Shown here piece after piece: positions 19,155-29,700 of a DNA stretch of 64,000 bases (within the stretch, counting starts at the first letter, position 1; the number at the start of each line of letters is the position of its first letter). The position numbers were made by a program, and so were the translations under genes. Location of the stretch: NCBI RefSeq assembly GCF_001908725.1, contig NZ_CP018725.1:496001-560000 (forward strand), given 5' to 3'. Origin of the DNA: Xanthomonas vesicatoria ATCC 35937 (GTDB taxonomy: Bacteria; Pseudomonadota; Gammaproteobacteria; Xanthomonadales; Xanthomonadaceae). A model generated the notes under the pieces. The model searched no databases. It was not told the origin of the DNA and worked only from the letters and a program-made list of their open reading frames with translations.

Positions 19155-19870
19155 ACCTGCAGGACAACCCGCGCATCGTCCTGATGCGCTACGAAGACCC
19201 GGCCGAGTGGACCGAAGCAGTGGCCGGCGAAATGGCCGATCTGCTGGAACAGGAGATTTCGCGCCGCGGGCAGGCACGCATGCTGCTCTCCGGCGGCACC
19301 ACGCCGGCGCCGGTCTACGAATCGCTGGCGCACCGTCCGCTGGATTGGTCTCGGGTCGAAGTAGGCCTGGTCGATGAGCGCTGGCTCTCGCCGCAGGATC
19401 AGGACAGTAATGCGTGGTTGGTCAATCACAGCTTCCTGACCCATGCGCCGGCCGCGACCTTCATCCCGTTGGTACGCCCCGGCAAGCAATTGCCCGAGTG
19501 CGTGCATACCGCCAACCTGCAGGCCACTCATGCCGAACCGGCCTGCCTGGCGGTGCTGGGAATGGGCGGCGACGGGCACACCGCCTCGTTATTCCCCGGT
19601 TCGACCGATCTGCCCAAGGCGCTAGCCAGTCCACAGCCCTATGCATCGCTGGACGCTACCGGTTGCCCGGGCGCAAACCAGTGGCCGCTGCGGATCACGC
19701 TGACGCCTGCCGGGCTCGCGGCGATTCCCACGCGCCTGCTGCTGTTGCGCGGCAAGCAGAAGCTCGATGTGCTGCAAGCTGCGCTTGCTGGCGAGGACAT
19801 CAGCGAGTACCCGATTCGTGTCGCGCTCCAGCAGCCCGGTCCGCGTCTGCGGGTGCATTGGTGCAGTTGA
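19151..19870 (+). CDS. pgl: 6-phosphogluconolactonase
   Basis: Hydrolyses 6-phosphogluconolactone, the Zwf product. The 239-residue protein belongs to the DevB/SOL type: SGGTTPAPVYESL (about residues 48-60), VDERWLSPQDQDSN (about 75-88) and the C-terminal catalytic block GMGGDGHTASLFPGS (about 137-151). The start at 19151 overlaps the glk stop as ATGA. An in-frame ATG far upstream lies inside glk and is excluded. Confidence 0.94.
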   Translation: MNLQDNPRIVLMRYEDPAEWTEAVAGEMADLLEQEISRRGQARMLLSGGTTPAPVYESLAHRPLDWSRVEVGLVDERWLSPQDQDSNAWLVNHSFLTHAPAATFIPLVRPGKQLPECVHTANLQATHAEPACLAVLGMGGDGHTASLFPGSTDLPKALASPQPYASLDATGCPGANQWPLRITLTPAGLAAIPTRLLLLRGKQKLDVLQAALAGEDISEYPIRVALQQPGPRLRVHWCS

Positions 19871-20101
19871 GTGCCAGTGGCTGCGGGCGCTTTGCGCGAG
19901 CGGATTGCTTGTGAACGCTTCGCATCCGATTGCGCTGCAGCAGTGGATTCGATGCGAGCTCATCGCGACAGGCGGTTGATGCGCGTCCCTCGCAGCAACC
20001 GATTCAATGCGAATCCCTCGCAATAGCCTGCACATCCGTGCGCGGGTATTTAAAATCAGGACCGCGTGCTTTCTTCCCCCGTTTCTCATAGCCGGTAGCC
20101 A

Positions 20102-22018
20102 ATGAGCCTGCATCCGAACATCCAAGCTGTCACCGACCGTATCCGCAAGCGCAGCGCGCCGTCGCGCGCGGCGTATCTGGCCGGCCTCGATGCCGCCCTG
20201 CGTGAGGGTCCGTTCCGTAGCCGTCTGAGCTGCGGCAATCTTGCGCATGGCTTTGCCGCCTCCGAGCCGACCGACAAGTCGCGTCTGCGCGGCGCAGCCA
20301 CGCCGAACCTGGGCATCATCACCGCCTACAACGACATGCTGTCGGCGCATCAGCCGTTCGAGCATTACCCGCAATTGATTCGCGATGCCGCACGTGCGCT
20401 CGGCGCCACCGCGCAGGTCGCCGGCGGCGTGCCGGCGATGTGCGATGGCGTCACCCAGGGCCGCGCGGGCATGGAACTGTCGCTGTTTTCGCGCGACAAC
20501 ATCGCCCAGGCCACAGCGATCGGCCTGAGCCACGACATGTTCGACAGCGTGGTGTATCTGGGCGTGTGCGACAAGATCGTGCCGGGCCTGTTGATCGGCG
20601 CGTTGGCGTTTGGCCATCTGCCTGCGATCTTTATGCCGGCCGGCCCGATGACGCCGGGCATTCCGAACAAGCAGAAAGCCGAAGTGCGCGAGCGCTATGC
20701 CGCCGGCGAAGCCACCCGCGCCGAATTGCTCGAAGCCGAGTCGTCGTCCTACCACTCGCCTGGCACCTGCACCTTTTACGGCACTGCCAATTCCAACCAG
20801 GTGTTGCTCGAAGCGATGGGCGTGCAGTTGCCGGGCGCCTCGTTCGTCAACCCGGAATTGCCGCTGCGCGATGCACTGACCCGTGAAGGCACCGCGCGAG
20901 CCTTGGCGATCTCCGCATTGGGCGATGACTTCCGTCCGTTCGGCCGCCTGATCGACGAGCGCGCCATCGTCAACGCGGTGGTCGCACTGATGGCTACCGG
21001 CGGCTCGACCAACCACACCATCCACTGGATCGCCGTGGCACGGGCGGCTGGCATCGTGCTGACCTGGGACGACATGGATCTGATTTCGCAGACCGTGCCG
21101 TTGCTGACCCGCATCTACCCCAATGGCGAGGCCGACGTGAACCGCTTCCAGGCTGCAGGCGGCACGGCGTTCGTGTTCCGCGAGCTGATGGATGCCGGCT
21201 ACATGCACGACGACCTGCCCACCGTGGTCGAAGGCGGGATGCGCGCCTATGTCAACGAACCGCGTTTGCAGGAGGGCAAAGTCACCTACGTGCCCGGCAC
21301 CGCGACCACCGCCGATGACAGCGTCGCGCGCCCGGTCAGTGATGCATTCGAATCCCAAGGTGGCCTGCGTCTGCTCCGCGGCAACCTGGGCCGCTCGCTG
21401 ATCAAGCTGTCGGCGGTCAAACCGCAGCATCGCAAGATCGAGGCGCCTGCGGTGGTGATCGACACCCCGCAGGTGCTCAACAAGCTGCATGCGGCCGGCG
21501 TGTTGCCACACGATTTTGTGGTCGTGCTGCGGTACCAGGGCCCGCGTGCCAACGGCATGCCGGAGTTGCATTCGATGGCGCCGTTGCTCGGCTTGCTGCA
21601 GAACCAGGGCCGCCGCGTGGCGCTGGTTACCGACGGCCGCTTGTCCGGTGCTTCGGGCAAGTTCCCCGCCGCGATCCACATGACGCCGGAAGCCGCGCGT
21701 GGCGGCCCGATCGGACGCGTCCGCGAAGGCGACATGGTGCGCCTGGACGGCGAAGCCGGCACGCTGGAAGTACTGGTCTCGGCCGAAGAATGGGCATCGC
21801 GCGACGTGGCGCCCAATACCGCCGTGGCCGGCAACGACCTGGGCCGCAACCTGTTTGCGATCAATCGCCAGGTCGTCGGCCCGGCCGACCAGGGCGCGAT
21901 TTCGATTTCCTGCGGCCCGACCCATCCGGACGGTGCGCTGTGGAGCTACGACGCCGAGTACGAACTCGGTGCCGATGCGGCCGCTGCCGCCGCACCGCAC
22001 GAGTCCAAGGACGCCTGA
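20102..22018 (+). CDS. edd: 6-phosphogluconate dehydratase
   Basis: Dehydrates 6-phosphogluconate to 2-keto-3-deoxy-6-phosphogluconate, the first dedicated Entner-Doudoroff step, using an oxygen-sensitive [4Fe-4S] cluster. The 638-residue protein is of the IlvD/Edd family, with AGGVPAMCDGVTQG (about residues 107-120), a second cysteine block around VVYLGVCDKIVPG (about 148-160), HSPGTCTFYGTANS and the C-terminal TDGRLSGASGKFPAAIH. It starts 231 bp after pgl, so it may have its own promoter in that gap, where I can point to no clear box. eda follows after 52 bp. Confidence 0.97.
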   Translation: MSLHPNIQAVTDRIRKRSAPSRAAYLAGLDAALREGPFRSRLSCGNLAHGFAASEPTDKSRLRGAATPNLGIITAYNDMLSAHQPFEHYPQLIRDAARALGATAQVAGGVPAMCDGVTQGRAGMELSLFSRDNIAQATAIGLSHDMFDSVVYLGVCDKIVPGLLIGALAFGHLPAIFMPAGPMTPGIPNKQKAEVRERYAAGEATRAELLEAESSSYHSPGTCTFYGTANSNQVLLEAMGVQLPGASFVNPELPLRDALTREGTARALAISALGDDFRPFGRLIDERAIVNAVVALMATGGSTNHTIHWIAVARAAGIVLTWDDMDLISQTVPLLTRIYPNGEADVNRFQAAGGTAFVFRELMDAGYMHDDLPTVVEGGMRAYVNEPRLQEGKVTYVPGTATTADDSVARPVSDAFESQGGLRLLRGNLGRSLIKLSAVKPQHRKIEAPAVVIDTPQVLNKLHAAGVLPHDFVVVLRYQGPRANGMPELHSMAPLLGLLQNQGRRVALVTDGRLSGASGKFPAAIHMTPEAARGGPIGRVREGDMVRLDGEAGTLEVLVSAEEWASRDVAPNTAVAGNDLGRNLFAINRQVVGPADQGAISISCGPTHPDGALWSYDAEYELGADAAAAAAPHESKDA

Positions 22019-22070
22019 TCCCCTTCCCTCTCTGCGGCCGCTCCCGCGGTCGCCGTCACCCGGAGTTGCA

Positions 22071-22730
22071 ATGACGATTGCCCAGACCCAGAACACCGCC
22101 GAAAAGCTGTTGCGCGACGCCGGCATCCTGCCGGTGGTCACGGTCGATACGCTGGACCAGGCGCGCCGCGTCGCCGATGCGCTGCTCGAAGGCGGCTTGC
22201 CCGCGATCGAGCTCACCCTGCGTACGCCGGTCGCGATCGACGCGCTGGCCATGCTCAAGCGCGAACTCCCCAATATCGTGATCGGCGCCGGCACCGTGCT
22301 GAGCGAACTGCAGTTACGTCAGTCAGTGGATGCCGGCGCGGATTTCCTGGTGACCCCGGGTACGCCTGCCCCGCTCGCGCGCCTGTTGGCCGATGCGCCG
22401 ATCCCGGCCGTTCCGGGTGCAGCCACACCGACCGAACTGCTGACCCTGATGGGCCTGGGCTTCCGCGTCTGCAAGCTGTTCCCGGCCACGGCCGTGGGCG
22501 GCCTGCAAATGCTCAAGGGGCTCGCCGGCCCGCTGTCCGAGCTCAAGCTCTGCCCCACCGGCGGCATCAGCGAAGCCAATGCGGCCGAGTTCCTGTCGCA
22601 GCCGAATGTGGTCTGCATCGGCGGCTCGTGGATGGTGCCCAAGGATTGGCTGGCCCAGGGGCAATGGGACAAGGTCAAGGAAAGCTCGGCGAAGGCGGCG
22701 GCGATCGTGCGGCAGGTGCGTGCGGGCTGA
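22071..22730 (+). CDS. eda: 2-keto-3-deoxy-6-phosphogluconate aldolase
   Basis: Class I aldolase that splits KDPG into pyruvate and glyceraldehyde-3-phosphate, closing the Entner-Doudoroff pathway. The 219-residue TIM-barrel protein carries the catalytic glutamate in AIELTLRTP (about residue 46) and the Schiff-base lysine in RVCKLFPA (about residue 135), plus LCPTGGIS. The ATG at 22071 has GGAG 7 bases upstream. The long open frame extending back into edd is an overlap, not a fusion. Confidence 0.96.
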   Translation: MTIAQTQNTAEKLLRDAGILPVVTVDTLDQARRVADALLEGGLPAIELTLRTPVAIDALAMLKRELPNIVIGAGTVLSELQLRQSVDAGADFLVTPGTPAPLARLLADAPIPAVPGAATPTELLTLMGLGFRVCKLFPATAVGGLQMLKGLAGPLSELKLCPTGGISEANAAEFLSQPNVVCIGGSWMVPKDWLAQGQWDKVKESSAKAAAIVRQVRAG

Positions 22731-23654
22731 TTCTCCGGCCGGCGCATCCAGTGGCTTGGAACCCAGGTTGCTGTGAAAGCTGGAGAGCCGAGGAAAGCTG
22801 ATCAGCTGGCGCTTTGGTTTGAATGGGGAACGCCGGGTCTGCCGGCGCTTTGCTTTTGGTCGAGGAAGGATTGCTGGTGGGCGCCTTTGTTTCATGCATG
22901 GGAGCGGCCCGCGGGTGCCGGGGCAGGACACGCCGTGAACCTATACATGGGGCTCTTACACGACATCCTTGTCGTGTAAGGTCCTGCCCCGGCGCCTGCC
23001 CAGGCGCCCGCGGACCACTCTTCGAATGTTCCCGTGTTGGCGGAACGGGAGCAGAGATTGCCGCGGGGCGTGCTCGACCTGGGTTTTGATCGTTGCCTCG
23101 GCGGTTGAGGCAGAAGCCTCTTCGCGTCCCGCTTGAAGGCGGCGGATAGGAGCGGCGAAAAAAACCGCGCGCTTCTACGTAGTTGGCGTCAGGCCGTTTG
23201 TCTGAGAGCTGCGAAGTCGAAGGGCCAGAAGACGTGCAGCGAACTTGGCGGATGATTGGCAGTACCAAAGTCGAACACTGAATCAGCTGCCGTTTTTTCT
23301 CACTCAAAGACTCGCCGACGCGGCAGCGTGGCCGGGGATTGACGGAGCGCAGGACCGGGATATGCCGCGGCGGCGAGTCAGACAGGATATCTAACCGAGC
23401 CGAGGAGCCAGTCCGCGGACGCGTTGTCGCCCTCACCGAAGCCCGCAACTAACACGCGGGTTGTACGTGGAGAACCCGTCGTCTCACCGCAACCCCTCGC
23501 TCCGCGCCCCGGCCCCGGGGTTGCGGCGCGGGCTCTCCAAGGCACGCGCGCCCCATGGCGCGCAAGCCGTGCCTCCTCGCCCGACGGGGGGGCTTTGCGC
23601 CTTATGTTAGTCAAGGCCCAAGCACGCTGGTGGATGCCTTACTCCGGGAAAACT
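22731..23654. other. Long intergenic region eda / RND pump
   Basis: A 924 bp convergent spacer. It contains one copy of the dispersed hairpin element (22907-23013) and otherwise no supported gene: the open frames are GC-driven, lack ribosome sites and have no recognisable family. The part at 23440-23600 is extremely GC-rich with C and G runs. I see no tRNA or T-tailed terminator. Confidence 0.5.
22907..23013. repeat. Dispersed palindromic element, type 1, single copy
   Basis: Nested palindrome. The outer arms include CCGGGGCAGGAC (22918-22929) and its exact complement GTCCTGCCCCGG (22981-22992). The core GGACACGCCGTGAA is at 22926-22939. The inner perfect hairpin has an 11 bp stem, CTTACACGACA / TGTCGTGTAAG, at 22955-22980 with loop TCCT. 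The same core occurs at 38867, 59192 and 59487. Confidence 0.8.
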
Positions 23655-26600
23655 TCAGGCTCCCGACTCCAGCGCAACGCTTGCCGGCGGCGTCTTCGGT
23701 ACGCCGCGCGCCCGCCGCACCAATGCCGCTGCACCGCTGCTCATGTCGTCGAGAATCGCGTAGATCGTCGGCAGAAACAGCAGACTCACTACCGTCGAAA
23801 ACGCCAGCCCACCGGCGATGGCGCGCGCCATCGGGAAGTACGGCGGGCCATCGCTGAACATCGTGGTGCTGGTCAGCGAGATCGGCACCATCGCCAGGAT
23901 GGCGGTGCCCATCGTCATCATGATCGGGCGCAAGCGCTCGCGTGAGCCTTCTACCAGCGCTTGCGTCCGGCCCATGCCGCGGCGGCGCAAATTGTTGATG
24001 TGCTCGATCATGACGATGCCGTTGTTCACCACCACGCCCATCAGCACCAGGATGCCGATGAAGGACATGATGCCGAACGAGGTACCGGTGATCCAGAACA
24101 GCCAAAACACCCCGAAGATCGAAAACAGCACCCCGCTCATGATCGCCGCCGGGAACAGCAACGATTCGAACACCGCCGCCATCACCACGTAGATCATCAC
24201 CAACGCGATCACCAAATTGAACACCATCTGGCCCATCGCCTCGCCGTCGTCCTGGTAGTCGCCGCCGTCGAAGGTGTAGCTGTAACCGGCGGGGAAGCTC
24301 ATGGCTTTGAGCGGCTTTTCCATCGCTGCGCGCGCTTCCGGCACGGTGACTTTCTCGGCCAGATTGGCCTTGATGGTCAGTGTGGTCTGGCGATTGGTCC
24401 GCCCGATCTGGGTGGCGGCCGGGCGAATCTGCACATCTACCAGGCTCAGCAACGGCACGCTGCGGCCATCCTTGGTGCGCACGGTAAAACCGGCCAGGTC
24501 TTCGGGCTTGCTTTGCTCGGCGCCCGCAAAACGCACCCACACCGGCACTTCATTGTCGCCACGGCGAAATTCACGCAGCGGCGTGCCGCGCAGTGCCAGC
24601 CCGACGAAACTGGCCACCTGCTCTGCACTGAAACCAAATGCAGCAGCACGCTCGCGGTCCACGCGGATCGCCAGTTCGCTGGTGCGATCGCCGGTGTCCA
24701 CATGCACGTCGCGCAATTCCTTGCGTTGTGCCAACAGCGGGATCACGTCGTCGGCCAGCGATTTGAGCGCCTCGGTGGAGTCGCCAACCAACTGCACCTG
24801 TACGCCCTGGTTGCCGTTACCGCCATCGCCCTGGTTGCCGATGCTGTAGTCGGCGCGCGCAGAACGCGGTAGCTCCTTGCGGATCTTTTCCAATAGCAGC
24901 GGCAGATCCTTCACCTTGTTCGCGTCGAAGGTCACCACGGTGTTGCTGCCTTCCACTTCACTGAACCAGGAATATATCTGGGTGATGTGGTATTTGGCCC
25001 GATTGGCCTCGAGATAGTTCTCCACCCGGCCGATCTCTTCACCCAGCTGCTCACGCGTATACGAGCCCTTCCACTGATATTGGATGAAGGCCTCATTGCC
25101 GCCTTCGCCGCCGAACATGTCGATCTTCGTCAGTTTCATCGGCACTAGGCTGATGGCACTGACCAGGATGATGCCGGCCACGCTCCAGCCGCGATGTGCC
25201 AGGGTCCAGGCCAGCACCCGCGCATAGCGCCGTTGCAGCCTGGCGATCACGCCATGGTCGGAGGTCACCATCGGCGGCGTCTTCATGCGCGCGGACAACA
25301 TCGGGATCAGACTGATCGCCACCAACCAGGACGCCAACAGCGACACCGAAATGGTGATCGCGATCTGCGCCATGAAGATGGAGATGTTGTTGGTCTCGCC
25401 GAACAGATTCGGCACGAACACGATGCAATGGCACAAGGTGCCTGCGCTAAGCGCAATGGCCACGCTACGAGTGCCGAGCAGCGCCGCCAGCTGCGGCTGC
25501 CCGGGCATGCGCTCACGCTCCTGGTAGATGCTTTCCACCACCACCACCGCGTTATCCACCAGCATGCCGACCGCAAGCAACAATCCCATCATGGTCAGGA
25601 TATTGAGCGTGACACCGACGAAATACATGAAGCCCAACGTGATCGCAAAGCAGATCGGGATCGCCAGCGTCACCATCAACGTCGATGGCCAATGCCGCAG
25701 GAAGAAGAACAGCACGGTGATCGACAACAGCAGGCCCACCGCGCCGGCTTCTGCGAGCTCGGCCAGCGACGAAGTCACGGCCTTACCCTGGTTGTCGATG
25801 ACCTTGATCTGCACATCGCGCATCGCGGGCTCGGCGCGAATGTCTTCCACCTCTTTCAGCGCAGCCTTGGACACCTCCACCAGATTGGCGCTGCGCTCCT
25901 TGTAGACATCCAGACCAATTGCCGGGCGCCCATCCAGGCGCCGTCCGTAGTTCATGCGCGTGGGTTTGAGGCGCACCTCGGCGATATCGCCCAGCCGCAA
26001 GCCCTTCGCGTTGAGGACCAGCTCACGCAGCTCCTGCAGATCGCGTAACTCGCCGATCGGCTGGACGCGGATGCGCTGCCCGTTGTCGTCGATTTGCCCG
26101 GCAGACACCGAGAAATTGAGCTTGCCCAGCCGTTCGCTCAGGTCGTTGAGGCTGAGGTCGTGTGCGGTGAGGCGATCCGGCGCAATGGCGATCTCCACCT
26201 CGTTGGGCGGGGCGCCTGAAATCTCGACCTTCGCCACGCCAGGAATGCGCTCGATGCGCCGCTTGAATTCGCGGTCGAGCATGTCGTAAGCGCCAGTCAG
26301 ATCGGTCTGGCTGGCCAGCCTCACCTTGAGCACCGGCTCGTCGCTGCTGGACCACTTGAAGATATGGAAGCGCTGCAGATCGTCCGGAAAGTCGTCGCGA
26401 ATGGCATCCAGCCGCTCGCGCGCGTCCGATGCGGCGATGGCGATATCGCGGTCCCAATCGGAGAACTCGATAAAGATGTTGGCGCCATCGGCGGTGGCGG
26501 TGGAGCGCATGCGCTTGATGCCGGTCATCGTGGCCAGGGCTTCTTCGGCCGGCCGCACCAGGTTGCGCTCCACTTCATCCGGGGTGGAGCCGGTGTATGG

Positions 26601-26747
26601 CAATTGCACGAACAGGAACGGCGCCGAGATATCCGGCAATGCCTCCAGCGGCAACCGGAAGGCGGCGATCAAACCCACCACCACCAGCGACACGAAGCAC
26701 ATGATGGTCGTGACCGGACGACGAATGCTGAAGGCCGCGACGCTCAT
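23655..26747 (-). CDS. RND efflux transporter (AcrB/HAE1-like), second pump of operon
   Basis: Proton-driven inner-membrane pump of 1030 residues with the twelve-helix RND plan: helix 1 right after the start (RPVTTIMCFVSLVVVGLIAA), two large periplasmic loops, and LPDISAPF with ERNLVRPAEEAL as typical porter-domain landmarks. In helix 4 the proton-relay motif reads LVDNAVVVVES, so the second Asp of the usual Asp-Asp pair is Asn, a variant seen in several uncharacterised RND lineages. It overlaps the upstream pump gene by ATGA. With the other RND and one adaptor it forms a pump operon without its own outer-membrane channel. Substrate unknown. Confidence 0.9.
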   Translation of the reverse strand: MSVAAFSIRRPVTTIMCFVSLVVVGLIAAFRLPLEALPDISAPFLFVQLPYTGSTPDEVERNLVRPAEEALATMTGIKRMRSTATADGANIFIEFSDWDRDIAIAASDARERLDAIRDDFPDDLQRFHIFKWSSSDEPVLKVRLASQTDLTGAYDMLDREFKRRIERIPGVAKVEISGAPPNEVEIAIAPDRLTAHDLSLNDLSERLGKLNFSVSAGQIDDNGQRIRVQPIGELRDLQELRELVLNAKGLRLGDIAEVRLKPTRMNYGRRLDGRPAIGLDVYKERSANLVEVSKAALKEVEDIRAEPAMRDVQIKVIDNQGKAVTSSLAELAEAGAVGLLLSITVLFFFLRHWPSTLMVTLAIPICFAITLGFMYFVGVTLNILTMMGLLLAVGMLVDNAVVVVESIYQERERMPGQPQLAALLGTRSVAIALSAGTLCHCIVFVPNLFGETNNISIFMAQIAITISVSLLASWLVAISLIPMLSARMKTPPMVTSDHGVIARLQRRYARVLAWTLAHRGWSVAGIILVSAISLVPMKLTKIDMFGGEGGNEAFIQYQWKGSYTREQLGEEIGRVENYLEANRAKYHITQIYSWFSEVEGSNTVVTFDANKVKDLPLLLEKIRKELPRSARADYSIGNQGDGGNGNQGVQVQLVGDSTEALKSLADDVIPLLAQRKELRDVHVDTGDRTSELAIRVDRERAAAFGFSAEQVASFVGLALRGTPLREFRRGDNEVPVWVRFAGAEQSKPEDLAGFTVRTKDGRSVPLLSLVDVQIRPAATQIGRTNRQTTLTIKANLAEKVTVPEARAAMEKPLKAMSFPAGYSYTFDGGDYQDDGEAMGQMVFNLVIALVMIYVVMAAVFESLLFPAAIMSGVLFSIFGVFWLFWITGTSFGIMSFIGILVLMGVVVNNGIVMIEHINNLRRRGMGRTQALVEGSRERLRPIMMTMGTAILAMVPISLTSTTMFSDGPPYFPMARAIAGGLAFSTVVSLLFLPTIYAILDDMSSGAAALVRRARGVPKTPPASVALESGA

Positions 26748-29700
26748 AGCGCCTCCAGTCCGTCGGTGTTTTCACGCGTCTGCGCCTGCTGACGCGCCAT
26801 GCGCCGGCCGCGCTCCAGGTAGTACGCATCCGCGCGGCGGTCCAGCAGGTCGTACACCACTGGAATCACCAGCAGCGTCAGCAGCGTGGACACCAGCAGG
26901 CCGCCGATCACGGTGATTGCCATCGGTGCGCGCACTTCCGCGCCCTCGCCCATCGCCACCGCCAGCGGCAGAAAGCCGAACAAGGTGCACAGCGTGGTCA
27001 TGATGATCGGTCGCAGACGCGAGCGCGCGCCTTCGATCAAGGCCTCGCGCTTGGGCACGCCTTCTTCGCGCAACTGGTTGACCTTGTCGATCAGGATGAT
27101 CGCGTTCTTGGTCACCAGGCCGACCAGCAGGATCAGGCCGATGAACACCACCACCGACACCGGCTTGCCGGTCATCAGCAGTGCCAGCACCGCGCCCACC
27201 ATCGCCAGCGGAATGGTGAACAGGATGACGAACGGATGCAGCAGCGATTCGAACTGCGACGCCATCACCAGGTAGACCAGGAAGATCGCCAGCCCGAACG
27301 CAAACAGCAGCGACTTGACCGACTGCGCCAGTTCCTCGCCCTGCCCGCCGATATGCATGCCGACCCCGGCAGCCAACGGGTCCTTGCGCACCAGCGTCTC
27401 CACTTCGCGTACCGCACCGCCCAGGTCGATGTCCTTCAGGCTGGCCGACACAATGGCCACGCGAGTCTGATCGGCACGATGGATCTCGCTGGGGCCGGTT
27501 GTCGCCAGCACCTCGGCCACCGCGGCAAGACGCACGGGGCGATTGCTGCCCGGATTGACGATCAGCTGGCGAATCGCCTCCACGCTGGCACGGTCGCTCT
27601 GCTGCGCACGCACCAGCACATCGATCTTGCGATCACGGAAGCTGTAGCGCGTGGCTACATCGCCGCGCACCTTTTTGACAATGACATCGGCGATCTGCCG
27701 CGTAGTCAGCCCCAGCGCACCAGCGCGCTCCTGATCGAAGCGGATCTGGATTTCCGGGAAGCCCTCTTCCACCGTCGATTTGACGTCAGCGTAGTGACTA
27801 TTGGCGCGCAGCATCGCGGCCAGTTTTTGCCCGGCACGTTCCAGCTCACCCAGGTCCTGCCCACGCAATTCCACTTCCAGCGGAGTCGAGAAACTGAACA
27901 GCGCCGGCCGCGCGAAATCCACCTGCGCGCCCGGATGCCCGACCATGCTGCTGCGCAGCCGCTGGGTCGCCGCCGCTTCCACTTCCGGGCTGCCGCCGCC
28001 GGCCATCACGACGGTGAGCTTGCCGATATTTTCGCCGCTTTCGGTGGGGTTGGCATCCAGCCGCGTCCCACTGCCACTCACGCCATATAACGACGCCACG
28101 CCCGGATCCTTGTCGTGGGCCAGCTGCAGCTCGCGCACCAGTGCATCGGTCTGCGCAAGCGGCGTGCCAGATGGCAGTTTCACCGTCATTTCGAAGCGGT
28201 CCTGCGCCAGCTGCGGGATCAGGTCCGCGCCCAGCATCGGCACCAACAGCACGGTTCCGACAAACGCCGCCGCAGCCAGTCCCAGCACCAACCCGGGCCG
28301 CCGCAGCGCCGCCGGCAACATCGCCAGATAGCCACGCTCGGCACGGCCGTATGGCGCCATCGCAATGTCGCTGGCCTTGCGCATCACCGGCGACACCACC
28401 CGCGCGACGCCGCGCCACAGTTTGACCACTGCCCACGCCGCGCCGAAGAACGCGTAGCGCACACTGGCGCCCGCACCGCGGCGGCCGGCCGCCACCGGCT
28501 TGAGCCAGCGCTGATCGGGCTGCCATTGCGGGTGGCCGGGTTCATCCGGAAACGCCATCGGCGGCGCGCCCTTGAGCGAACTCAGCATCGGAATCAGCGT
28601 CATCGACACCACCAGCGAGATCGCAATGGCAATCGCCACCGTCAGCGCCTGATCGCGGAACAATTGCCCGGCAATGCCTTCGACAAACACCAGCGGCAGG
28701 AACACCGCAATGGTGGTCAAGGTGGACGCCATCACCGCCATACTGACCTCACGGGTGCCCGCGATGGCCGCATCCAGCACGCTCAACCCGCGCTCGCGCG
28801 CCTTGGCGATGCTCTCCAGCACCACGATCGAATCGTCCACCACCAGGCCAGTGGCCAGCGCCAGCCCGCCCAACGACATCACGTTGAGGCTCAGTCCTAG
28901 CTGGCCCATGAAGAAGAACGTGGTGATGATCGACACCGGCAACGACAGGCTGATCACAAAGGTGCTCCAGCCATCGCGCAGGAACAGGAAGATGATCAGG
29001 ATCGCCAGCACACCGCCGATCACCGCATCTTTTTTGACATCACTGATCGCGTGTTCGATGAAGTGCGACTGGTCCTCGATGGTGGTGATCTGCACATCGC
29101 CCGGCACGGTTGCCTTGAGCTGCTCCAATCGCGCGCGCAGTGCAGCGGCCGTAGAAACGGTATTGGCGTCGCCTTCCTTGTAGATCGCCAACTCCACCGC
29201 TTCCTTGCCGCCCAGCCGAATGATCGCCTCGCGTTCCTTGTAGCCCTGGCGCACGTCGGCCACATCCTTCAGCCGCACCGGCATGCCGCCAGCGATGCTG
29301 CTGCTGGATGCGGACGAGGTGCTCTGCACTTCCGCCGCCGCGGCGAGCGCCGCCTGCGAGCCGGTGGACGCAGCGATTGCATACATCTGCTGCATCGCTG
29401 CATCAGCGGCGCTGCTACTGCTGCTCTGCGTGGTGACCAGCATGTTGCGGATCTCGTCCAGATCCACGAACTGATTCACCGTGCGCACCAGATACCGCTG
29501 CGAGCCTTCTTCCAACCGGCCGCCGGAAATATTGACGTTCTCCTCCTTGAGCCGGGTGATCACGTTGTCGATGGGCAGGTTGAGCTGCGCCAGTTTCTGC
29601 TGATCGATATCGACCTGGATCTCGTCTTCCAGACCGCCGCCGACCTTGACCGCGGCCACCCCGGCCACCGGTTCGAGCTTCTTTTTCAGGTCTTCGTCGG

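Noticed and set aside
19622..22294. A very long minus-strand open frame (890 codons) opposite edd and eda
   Set aside because: It is exactly antisense to two clear Entner-Doudoroff genes; Arg/His/Gln-rich text typical of the reverse strand of GC-rich genes, with no recognisable motif.
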